From: an uncultured Fidelibacterota bacterium
GTDB taxonomy: Bacteria > Marinisomatota > Marinisomatia > Marinisomatales > UBA1611
Direction: 5' to 3'
NCBI GenBank assembly: GCA_913045415.1
Contig: CAJWPW010000113.1
Location: forward strand, 1 to 5,063
DNA length: 5,063 nt
Both the position numbers and the translations under genes were made by a program. How positions within the stretch are numbered: position 1 is the stretch's first letter; each line of letters starts with the position of its first letter. The notes under the pieces were generated by a model that did not search any database, was not told the origin of the DNA, and worked only from the letters and a program-made list of their open reading frames with translations. Below, piece after piece: positions 1 to 5,063 of this stretch.

Positions 1-611
1 GGCAAAATAAGGTCCTTATATTGCATATAACGTTTTAACCAAATTTCAAATTGCTTACGTCCTTTGGTTTGAAAATAATTAATAAATTGATCCACTTGTT
101 TATTTCGCACAAGAGGAATATGCCCATCCCGATCATCCACCACAGTGAATTTGCTATCCCCCATTTCAATTTCAATTGCTTCTGTTGTGATATCGGTTCG
201 AATCCTTTCAGCCATACCAGGTGCATCAACATGTTGAACAGTCACAAGTTTTGTGGTATAAAGGTTTGTAAATGTTCTATTGAATCGCTCGAATTCTTCT
301 TTATCTTCCAAGTTCATTTCACCAATCTGATCCGCTTCCATCAATAGTTCAAAAATTCGGCTGAGATGATAGATTACTTCCAAAGTATCACCATGGTAAT
401 CTGAGATCACCGCTTCTGCCATGAAGTTTTTCGAATCTCTCAGGATAGCTGGGTATCGATTTCGGGAATCATCCAAAGTTGCTATACTGTCATTCACAGT
501 AGGCACAGTAGTGGTTAACGATGCCTCAGTAGGGAAAGACACGGCCCATGACCCGGATATAAATCCGAGCCAGATGGCAAAGTGTAGAATGGCGCTAAAG
601 GTTTTAATCAA
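1..611 (-). CDS. MltD-like membrane-associated lytic murein transglycosylase, N-terminal part (cut by left edge)
   Basis: The open frame runs from a TTG at 611-609 to the left edge, giving 203 codons. The TTG is chosen because an in-frame TAA lies three codons upstream and because it begins a typical signal peptide: Met-Ile-Lys, then a hydrophobic stretch to about residue 20, with a likely cleavage after Ser-Trp-Ala (residues 21-23). Residues 24-160 are a hydrophilic, largely helical region without a motif I recognise. Residues 165-203 (IPLVRNKQV, then a FQTKGRKQFEIWLKRY segment at 180-195) match what I know as the lead-in to the SLT catalytic domain of MltD-type enzymes, which cleave peptidoglycan glycan strands in the periplasm to form 1,6-anhydromuramic ends. 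The catalytic Glu and any LysM repeats would lie outside the window, so activity cannot be judged. The gene follows DUF2851 on the same strand after 293 bp and may have its own promoter. A different SLT-family protein is possible. Confidence 0.7.
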   Translation of the reverse strand, partial: MIKTFSAILHFAIWLGFISGSWAVSFPTEASLTTTVPTVNDSIATLDDSRNRYPAILRDSKNFMAEAVISDYHGDTLEVIYHLSRIFELLMEADQIGEMNLEDKEEFERFNRTFTNLYTTKLVTVQHVDAPGMAERIRTDITTEAIEIEMGDSKFTVVDDRDGHIPLVRNKQVDQFINYFQTKGRKQFEIWLKRYMQYKDLIL

Positions 612-904
612 AGGGATTTAGACGAAATACTGCGGGCGAACTTAAAATGGAACTCTTGCTTTATACAAGACCTTCCATGCTCATTTTATTAACTATTTTA
701 GTTTTGTTGAATTCAAACATAAAAATAATGATTTTTATCTTTCATTTTCAACTTTTCACTTGGGCAATAACAATAATTTTTTATGATAAATTATTTTACT
801 TTTAATTAATTAATAAAGGTTGAAACATCCATAAGTCACCACAATGACATTAGATTCAAATTCACCGGTATTTGATAAGTAGGACATTCCTTTTATTGAA
901 TAAA
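612..904. other. AT-rich spacer between DUF2851 gene and MltD-like gene
   Basis: This stretch has no open frame of note on either strand. It contains a self-complementary TTAATTAATTAA at 802-813 and an AT-only inverted repeat (arms 772-779 and 788-795). No GC-rich stem with a T tract follows the DUF2851 stop, so I cannot place a terminator. On the minus strand, a TATAAA lies at about 50 nt upstream of the TTG start of the MltD-like gene, and a TTGAAT-18-TTAATA pair lies further upstream. Either could be a promoter, but in sequence this AT-rich neither is convincing. Readthrough from the serS-plsC-DUF2851 unit is equally possible. Confidence 0.5.
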
Positions 905-1987
905 TCATAAACTTCGCTTCACCTTGCATACATGGCAATGCCAGCCGAAACAATAATGGCTCTTTAGATAAAGTAATCCCTGTGCAATGTGGAAGGATCT
1001 CAATTGTTTTCGAGTCAAATTATTCCCAAATAATCGATTCAAACTACCATATGTGTATGGTAATTGTAATTTCGTCCATCGTTCAAAATAGGAAGTATAA
1101 TCAGAATGAGATTCCCCTGCTGTAGCAGGGAAATGAACATTTCCGCACCATTCTACCCAAGTTGTCTCTCCAAATCCATAGTCTTCAAAACCCTGTTTCA
1201 CTTGCTGCAAGGTCAAGTCTTCTGGGGCATCCATAAAATAGTCAAAACTCCATTGAGCGATGCGTTTAATGATTCGTTGAGGATGACGCGCAGGCATGGT
1301 TCCTGCACGATGCCAATGTAATGGAGATGAAAAATGTATAAAGGTTTTAACCCAAGTATCTTTTGAAATATTTTTTGTGATATATGGGAATATTATATTC
1401 CCTAGTTTTCTATAAAGTTGTCTGTTTTCCCCGGCACCAAAATTAACCAATGATTCAATAAAAACCCGTTTTCGCTTTTCCTTTACACTTTTTTTGAAAA
1501 ATAATACTTTTTCCTCCCACCGTTTCAACCCGAATTCCATTAACACTATCATTTGATTTGGTGTAAGTGATTGGTTTGGCAATAAACACTCATACCTTTT
1601 TTCAAAAGAATGGATATCAAGTTGGATAGTTGTCACATAGAGTACAGGCTGTCTGGCAAAAGTTGATACAACATGTAAAATCACACCATCATATCTATTA
1701 TCACTAAAGTGCCCATGAGAAATCCAGTAAGATTCATGGCTATGAATTTCCACTGCACCTTTTATCATTTCACCATTTACCCAAATGACCGCATCTAAAA
1801 AATCAGGGCCTTCATTCTTGTTTTTCCGCCCGGGAGAAAATACAGTTACAAAATTTCCAAATCGATCTTTCATAACCGTCCCTGGCTTTACCTTTTCCCA
1901 GAAAGCCGCCAAAACGGACTCCTTTACATTATTCGCGTCTTGAATTCCTCCATGGGAAATTGATGGAATCGAGTAAAAATGATACAT
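905..1987 (-). CDS. DUF2851 family protein (function unknown)
   Basis: This 360-residue protein belongs by recognition to the DUF2851 family, which has no established function. The hallmark block lies at residues 58-107: NEGPDF (58-63), then GAVEIH (77-82), SHGHF near 90-94, and YDGVILHVV (99-107). A second conserved part, around residues 228-245, has AGTMPARHPQR followed by RIAQW. The C-terminus carries three cysteines (346, 351, 354) in a CFGWHC-HVC arrangement like the Cys-rich tail I associate with the family, so the protein looks complete, though somewhat shorter than the 400-plus residues of many members. No signal peptide or membrane helix is seen, so it is probably cytoplasmic. I chose the ATG at 1987-1985 because it overlaps the plsC stop as TGATG. 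A TTG one codon upstream (1990-1988) is the alternative. No Shine-Dalgarno site is obvious, so expression probably depends on translational coupling to plsC. The PD and ExH residues recall nuclease folds, but that is only a hypothesis. Confidence 0.85.
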   Translation of the reverse strand: MYHFYSIPSISHGGIQDANNVKESVLAAFWEKVKPGTVMKDRFGNFVTVFSPGRKNKNEGPDFLDAVIWVNGEMIKGAVEIHSHESYWISHGHFSDNRYDGVILHVVSTFARQPVLYVTTIQLDIHSFEKRYECLLPNQSLTPNQMIVLMEFGLKRWEEKVLFFKKSVKEKRKRVFIESLVNFGAGENRQLYRKLGNIIFPYITKNISKDTWVKTFIHFSSPLHWHRAGTMPARHPQRIIKRIAQWSFDYFMDAPEDLTLQQVKQGFEDYGFGETTWVEWCGNVHFPATAGESHSDYTSYFERWTKLQLPYTYGSLNRLFGNNLTRKQLRSFHIAQGLLYLKSHYCFGWHCHVCKVKRSL

Positions 1988-2694
1988 CAATTTTGTTTTA
2001 GTAATTGTTGAACTTCATTTCGCACATGGGTCGCTAATTCTCTCCTTGTTTCATTGGTATAGGTCCCCGGTGGGATTGGTTTAGAAAGCCGCAATTCAAT
2101 AGGATGGTTTTTCATTGTCCATGACCCTTTTTCCAGCATTTCGAAAGTGTTAACAAATGCCACCGGAACAATTGGAATTTCGGTTTCAATTGCTAGAATC
2201 AATCCACCGCGTTTAAATTGCCCCAAGGTCCCGTCTTTGGTTCGTGTACCTTCAGGGAATAGTAATACGGAACGTGGCATTTTCACCAGAGATTCTCTTG
2301 CAATCTTCAAAGATTTCAATGCTTGTTCTTGACGACCTCGATCCACAAATATATGACCAGCAGCACGCATGACCCAGCCAAGAACTGGAATAGATTTTAA
2401 CTCTATTTTTGCAATAGAGACCACCCAATATGGTAGCCCTGCGAAGGCTAATAATATATCAAATCCGGAAGCATGATTTCCTGCAAAAATATATGATCCA
2501 TTTGGCTTCAGGAATTCCAAACCTTTTACAGAATAATTAACGCCTCCAAAAAAGAGGATTAATTTAGCCCACAGATTAGCACAATAGCCCAATGTCCTGC
2601 CCCGCCGGGGTTCAAAAATAGAAACAACGATTCCAATAAAACCCAATAATGTGGTCCAAATAACTGTGTTGAATAAAATCCAAATGTAACGCAA
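1987..2694 (-). CDS. plsC: 1-acyl-sn-glycerol-3-phosphate acyltransferase (PlsC family)
   Basis: This 235-residue protein adds a fatty acyl chain to position 2 of lysophosphatidic acid to give phosphatidic acid, the precursor of membrane phospholipids, at the inner face of the cytoplasmic membrane. All family blocks are visible: NHASGFD with the catalytic HX4D pair H74 and D79, GHIFVDRGR at 113-121, FPEGTR at 146-151 (glycerol-phosphate binding), and IPIVPVAF at 173-180. A hydrophobic N-terminal segment (about residues 4-26) and a second hydrophobic stretch near 42-50 fit membrane attachment. The length is usual for the family. The start is TTG at 2694-2692, directly after the serS stop and in the same frame. 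The TAA blocks any earlier start, and no ATG occurs before residue 110, beyond the HX4D motif. The stop overlaps the next gene as TGATG. A related acyltransferase acting on another lipid, for example an ornithine lipid, cannot be excluded from motifs alone. Confidence 0.93.
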   Translation of the reverse strand: MRYIWILFNTVIWTTLLGFIGIVVSIFEPRRGRTLGYCANLWAKLILFFGGVNYSVKGLEFLKPNGSYIFAGNHASGFDILLAFAGLPYWVVSIAKIELKSIPVLGWVMRAAGHIFVDRGRQEQALKSLKIARESLVKMPRSVLLFPEGTRTKDGTLGQFKRGGLILAIETEIPIVPVAFVNTFEMLEKGSWTMKNHPIELRLSKPIPPGTYTNETRRELATHVRNEVQQLLKQN

Positions 2695-3963
2695 TTAGTT
2701 GATCTCTCGAATACCTAAAAAATTAGCAACTTCATTTGGAAATTGAATTGTTCCTTTTTCTGTTTGGTATGTTTCCAATAACGCAACCATGAGCCGGGGT
2801 GTTGCTACACCTGAACCATTCAAGGTATGGAGAAAATCAACTTTATTGTCTTCTGATCTTCGATATCGAATATTTCCCCGTCGTGCCTGAAAAGATTCGA
2901 AGTTACTGCATGATGATACTTCCAACCATTTTTGCTCACCAGGTGCCCATATTTCGATGTCATAACATTTAGCGGCCGCGAAACTTAAATCGCCTGTGCA
3001 TAATTCAACCACACGGTAATGAAGACCTAATTTCTTTAAAATGGATTCTGCCTGTTTTGTAAGATGTTCCAATTCCTCGTATGATGTTTCTGGAACTGCG
3101 AATTTCACCAATTCCACTTTGTTGAATTGGTGAACTCTCAAGAGACCTCTGGTGTCTTTTCCATAAGAACCTGATTCCCGCCTAAAACACGGGGAGTATG
3201 CTACATAATAGATAGGTAGTTCTGATTCATCCAGTATTTCATCACGATGAACATTGGTAACAGGCACTTCGGCTGTGGGAGCCAAATAGAGATTATCCAC
3301 CTCCGTATGATACATATCTTCCTCAAATTTTGGCAACTGGCCCGTAGTTACCATGGATTCTTTTTTCATTAATACTGGAGGGAATAATTCAGTGAATCCA
3401 TATTCATTTACATGATGATCAACCATGGCATTGATTAAGGCACGTTCTAATTTGGCGCCTTTTCCAACATACAGGGGGAATCCGCTTCCAGATAATTTTG
3501 CGCCTCGCTCAAAATCAAATAAAGTTAATGACTCACCTAATTGAAGATGGGATTTAGGAGTAAACATAAATTCAGGTTTTTCCCCCCAGGATTTGATTTC
3601 GACATTGTTGATCTCATTGGATCCTTTGGGAACAGTTTCATGTGGCAGATTTGGAATTTGATATAATACTTTATTTAATTCTTCATCGGTTTGGTGAAGC
3701 TTATTCTCAATTTCCTTTAACCGATCTCCCAACTCACGGGTTTGTTTAATGGCATCTGAAGCGTCCTGCCCAGCTTTTTTTGCCAATCCAATAGCTTCCG
3801 AAGCACTATTCCTTTCAGCCCGAAGATGGTTAACATCTGTTTGTAATCTACGAAATGTCTTATCCAATAAGAGAAGTTGATCCACATCTGCATGGTCATT
3901 CTTTAATGCAAGCATTTTTTTATACAACTCCGGCTGTTTTCGGAGATCCTTAATTGATATCAT
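2695..3963 (-). CDS. serS: Seryl-tRNA synthetase (class II)
   Basis: This 422-residue enzyme charges tRNA-Ser (and tRNA-Sec where present) with serine using ATP in the cytoplasm. The N-terminal part, about residues 27-100, is the charged, heptad-rich helical arm that grips the long variable arm of tRNA-Ser. The catalytic domain has class II motif 1 ending near FPP (194-196), the serine-binding TAE loop in LAPTAEVP (T230-E232), motif 2 starting at CFRRESGSYG (259-268) and continuing through RVHQFNKVE (276-284), the EVSSCSNFE block (349-356), and motif 3 GSGVATPRL (383-391) with the ATP-binding R390. Length and order are normal and no key residue is missing. The ATG at 3963-3961 gives the standard N-terminus MISIKDLR. 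There is no strong Shine-Dalgarno site before it. It is the first gene of a packed minus-strand unit with plsC and DUF2851, and a sigma70-like promoter lies about 60 bp upstream. Confidence 0.97.
   Translation of the reverse strand: MISIKDLRKQPELYKKMLALKNDHADVDQLLLLDKTFRRLQTDVNHLRAERNSASEAIGLAKKAGQDASDAIKQTRELGDRLKEIENKLHQTDEELNKVLYQIPNLPHETVPKGSNEINNVEIKSWGEKPEFMFTPKSHLQLGESLTLFDFERGAKLSGSGFPLYVGKGAKLERALINAMVDHHVNEYGFTELFPPVLMKKESMVTTGQLPKFEEDMYHTEVDNLYLAPTAEVPVTNVHRDEILDESELPIYYVAYSPCFRRESGSYGKDTRGLLRVHQFNKVELVKFAVPETSYEELEHLTKQAESILKKLGLHYRVVELCTGDLSFAAAKCYDIEIWAPGEQKWLEVSSCSNFESFQARRGNIRYRRSEDNKVDFLHTLNGSGVATPRLMVALLETYQTEKGTIQFPNEVANFLGIREIN
2704..2708 (-). promoter_or_regulatory. Likely ribosome binding site for plsC inside the serS 3' end
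   Basis: On the minus strand GAGAG lies nine bases before the plsC TTG start, within the last codons of serS. It supports the TTG as a real start. It also means that ribosomes finishing serS pass over the site, which suggests termination-reinitiation or coupling. The site is short and could be chance. Confidence 0.45.
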
Positions 3964-4016
3964 ATTATTTTACCAAAATTTAAAAGGAGAATTTATTTTA
4001 AATCTAAAAGATTACC

Positions 4017-4030
4017 TATAACACGTTATA
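4017..4030. repeat. Perfect inverted repeat over the serS -10 and start region
   Basis: TATAAC and its complement GTTATA flank a two-base AC spacer. The right arm is the predicted serS -10 hexamer and the left arm reaches the expected transcription start. A repressor dimer could bind here, or each arm could simply be a -10 element facing opposite ways. The AT-rich context weakens the case. Confidence 0.35.
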
Positions 4031-4052
4031 CATTTTAAATTATTTTTGTCTA
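4025..4052 (-). promoter_or_regulatory. Sigma70-like promoter for serS-plsC-DUF2851
   Basis: Read on the minus strand, TAGACA (4052-4047) is separated by 16 bases from TATAAC (4030-4025). Each hexamer matches the consensus at five of six positions. Transcription would begin near 4018, giving a leader of about 55 bases before serS, too short for a T-box. The surrounding AT-rich sequence makes chance matches common, so the call is moderate. Confidence 0.5.
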
Positions 4053-4170
4053 GCATAAGATAGAAATATCAGAAATATAATTATAAAATAAGTTTATAGA
4101 ATGGATTGATGTATTCTATTAATGCACTGACATATATAATAAAATCGGAAAATAAGAACATGTAGCTATG

Positions 4171-4200
4171 TTAACAGGGATTCTTTTAGCTTCGTATAAT
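4171..4200 (+). promoter_or_regulatory. Sigma70-like promoter for the polysaccharide export gene
   Basis: TTAACA (4171-4176) and a perfect TATAAT (4195-4200) are 18 bases apart. The -35 hexamer matches five of six consensus bases. A start near 4207 would give a leader of about 238 bases. Another TATAAT at 4291-4296 lacks a good -35 at the right distance and is the weaker alternative. Confidence 0.55.
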
Positions 4201-4245
4201 ATATATGACAGAATACCTATTTTAACACCCAAAGAAAATAAGATA

Positions 4246-4259
4246 CGGGCATCTGCCCG
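4246..4259. promoter_or_regulatory. GC-rich hairpin in the leader, possible attenuator or terminator
   Basis: CGGGC and GCCCG form a perfect five-pair stem around an ATCT loop, in otherwise AT-rich sequence. Its right arm also belongs to the palindrome GCCCGGGC (4255-4262). On the plus strand a loose T-rich stretch (TAATATTATTTT) follows after a few bases. On the minus strand TATCTTATTTTC follows directly, so it could also stop antisense transcription. The stem is short for an efficient intrinsic terminator. Confidence 0.35.
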
Positions 4260-4332
4260 GGCTAATATTATTTTGGAATTTTAATGGATATATAATAAGT
4301 TCGAAAGTACATATTAGGATTTCTATCGATAA

Positions 4333-4348
4333 AAACTGCGCCCAGTTT
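4333..4348 (+). promoter_or_regulatory. Leader hairpin 2
   Basis: AAACTG and CAGTTT form a perfect six-pair stem with a CGCC loop. It is bracketed at longer range by CTATCG (4323-4328) and CGATAG (4391-4396), which are exactly complementary, so a larger fold of the leader RNA is possible. The role is unknown. Confidence 0.3.
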
Positions 4349-4410
4349 ACCATAAAAAAGGCAACATAAAAAATACAACCATCGTCTTGGCGATAGCAGA
4401 TCCTTATCCC

Positions 4411-4452
4411 ATGTCGAAACCTCGACGAATTATCACTAAACATTATGAATAA
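4411..4452 (+). other. Possible short upstream frame overlapping the export gene start
   Basis: An ATG at 4411 opens 13 codons (MSKPRRIITKHYE) and stops at TAA 4450-4452, six bases past the first base of the downstream ATG, in a different frame. It could be a small regulatory upstream frame with coupled reinitiation. It has no clear ribosome site and may be chance. Confidence 0.15.
4413..4426 (+). promoter_or_regulatory. Leader hairpin 3, just upstream of the start codon
   Basis: GTCGA and TCGAC form a perfect five-pair stem with an AACC loop, ending 18 bases before the ATG of the export gene. It sits where a ribosome would load and overlaps the start of a 13-codon upstream frame (4411-4452). 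It may tune translation, or it may be chance. Confidence 0.3.
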
Positions 4453-5063
4453 AATTTTTCTTCTTTTTGGAGTTTGTGCATCCTTATTTGCTCAAACATT
4501 TGATATTAACGCATTGAGAATGGCCCAATCCAATTTAGGGTCAAAGGGTATAGATAATGGATCAATTACCAATGAACGTCAAGTTCAACCAAAAATAATA
4601 ATTGATAAGCCCATTGACCCAAACGCCTATCTCATCGGCCCGGGCGATCAATTTCTCGTCAATATCATTTCCAGTGATAATGTAAGTAATTATACATTAA
4701 CTGTTTCACCCACTGGCGAAATTTTGATTCCTACTATAGGAGTAGTTCAGCTTAATAATCACTCCTTATCAACAAGTATACAACTAATGGAGTCAGCCAT
4801 TAAATCTATGAACCAAAGCGCTCAGATTTATATCATATTATCTGAAATTCGAGAATTCAAAATAAAAGTGATTGGGCATCTAAAAAATCCAGGGTTTTAT
4901 ACCGTCACACCAGTTTCACGAGTGTCTGACTTGTATGAAGATATTCTTCTTAAATTACAATCTGAATCATCTGCTGATAAAAATATTGATCAAAATGCTG
5001 ATCTAAATGCTGATCTAAATGCTGATCAAAATGCTGATCAAAATGCTGATCAAAACCTTTATC
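4445..5063 (+). CDS. Wza-like polysaccharide biosynthesis/export protein, N-terminal part (cut by right edge)
   Basis: The visible 206 codons begin with a signal peptide (MNKIFLLFGV, likely cleavage after SLFA at residue 16). C11 is not in a good lipobox, so a lipoprotein is unlikely. Residues 62-135 fit the Poly_export domain: YLIGPGDQFLVNI (62-74), then LTVSPTGEILIPTIGVV (85-101). At 138-163 the segment with KVIGHLKNPGFYTV starts an SLBB domain, the ligand-binding beta-grasp fold of outer-membrane polysaccharide translocons. Such proteins form the periplasm-to-outer-membrane channel for capsule or exopolysaccharide. After residue 165 the expected SLBB sequence is interrupted by a Ser/Asp/Asn-rich stretch ending in a four-residue tandem repeat (178-204). 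The frame is intact through the repeat. No Shine-Dalgarno site precedes the ATG at 4445, but no better in-frame start exists. It probably heads a polysaccharide locus extending to the right, which cannot be seen here. Confidence 0.85.
   Translation, partial: MNKIFLLFGVCASLFAQTFDINALRMAQSNLGSKGIDNGSITNERQVQPKIIIDKPIDPNAYLIGPGDQFLVNIISSDNVSNYTLTVSPTGEILIPTIGVVQLNNHSLSTSIQLMESAIKSMNQSAQIYIILSEIREFKIKVIGHLKNPGFYTVTPVSRVSDLYEDILLKLQSESSADKNIDQNADLNADLNADQNADQNADQNLY
4976..5055 (+). repeat. 12-bp in-frame tandem repeat with GATC in each full unit
   Basis: Five full units of GATCWAAATGCT (W is A or T) run from 4988 to 5047. A degenerate unit (GATAAAAATATT, 4976-4987) precedes them and a partial unit (GATCAAAA, 5048-5055) follows. 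They encode Asp-Gln/Leu-Asn-Ala repeated every four residues (D178 to N204). Six GATC tetramers fall exactly 12 bp apart (4988, 5000, 5012, 5024, 5036, 5048). Because the unit is a multiple of three, gain or loss of copies would change the protein length without shifting the frame. Confidence 0.95.

Larger units (their letters stand above)
3964..4444. other. Divergent intergenic control region between serS and the polysaccharide export gene
   Basis: This 481-bp gap separates two genes that point away from each other. It holds a serS promoter on the minus strand, a stronger promoter for the export gene on the plus strand, and a leader of roughly 240 bases with several small hairpins. The only longer open frame, on the minus strand at 4222-4443, has no recognisable domain and overlaps the leader, so I do not call it. 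No tRNA, riboswitch or mobile-element end was recognised. Confidence 0.7.

Noticed and set aside
51..347. Plus-strand open frame of 98 codons, and the minus-strand one at 35-232
   Set aside because: Both lie over the MltD-like gene in other frames. Their products are Cys/His-rich or low in sense with no domain, while the overlapped frame gives a signal peptide and a family-like segment.
421..621. Plus-strand open frame of 66 codons
   Set aside because: It is antisense to the N-terminus of the MltD-like gene and has no recognisable domain or ribosome site.
707..716. Palindrome TTGAATTCAA upstream of the MltD-like gene
   Set aside because: It is ten bases long in AT-rich sequence with no flanking symmetry or clear promoter to act on.
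772..795. AT-only inverted repeat as a terminator
   Set aside because: The stem has no G-C pairs and is not followed by a T tract on the minus strand. It sits over 100 bp from the DUF2851 stop.
1106..1321. Plus-strand open frames at 1106-1321 and 2147-2332, and the minus-strand one at 3717-3899
   Set aside because: They are shadows of DUF2851, plsC and serS respectively, each of which has clear family motifs in its own frame.
4299..4311. GTTCGAAAG resembling a tRNA T-loop
   Set aside because: There is no acceptor stem, D-arm or anticodon arm at the right distances on either side.
4222..4443. Minus-strand open frame of 73 codons in the divergent gap
   Set aside because: It has no ribosome site, no domain and mixed hydrophobic/Cys content. 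It lies across the leader hairpins and its only support is the lack of stops.
4976..5055. CRISPR-like array
   Set aside because: Units are 12 bp, contiguous with no spacers, in frame within a coding region, so this is a coding tandem repeat.

Overview
This AT-rich bacterial window holds four minus-strand genes and one divergent plus-strand gene. Two genes are cut by the window edges. The content suggests a Gram-negative, didermal bacterium. There are an exported MltD-type lytic transglycosylase and a Wza-type polysaccharide export protein, both outer-envelope functions. DUF2851 is a family I know mainly from Bacteroidota and related FCB phyla. Shine-Dalgarno sites are mostly weak or absent and TTG starts are used, which also fits. 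I therefore lean towards the FCB group (Bacteroidota, Marinimicrobia-like or similar), but no rRNA or other lineage marker is present, so this is inference.

Layout: 1-611 (minus) is the N-terminal part of an MltD-like murein transglycosylase, whose catalytic domain lies beyond the left edge. 612-904 is AT-rich spacer. 905-3963 (minus) is a tightly packed unit transcribed in the order serS (seryl-tRNA synthetase), plsC (lysophosphatidate acyltransferase), DUF2851. The serS stop TAA is followed at once, in the same frame, by the plsC TTG start. The plsC stop and the DUF2851 start overlap as TGATG. 3964-4444 is a divergent control region with a sigma70-like promoter in each direction. On the plus side it gives a long leader containing several small hairpins. 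4445-5063 (plus) is the start of a Wza-like polysaccharide export protein. Its predicted SLBB region carries an in-frame 12-bp tandem repeat with a GATC in every unit, and the gene is cut by the right edge.

How the genes work together: the minus-strand unit couples translation (SerS) and phospholipid synthesis (PlsC) with an uncharacterised protein, followed by a cell-wall remodelling enzyme. The right-hand gene probably opens a capsule or exopolysaccharide locus. The genes are mostly familiar families. The least ordinary points are the GATC/DxNx repeat inside the export protein, the long structured leader before it, the abutting serS/plsC junction, and the unknown role of DUF2851. I saw no CRISPR array, insertion sequence, tRNA or rRNA, and no clear new multi-gene system.
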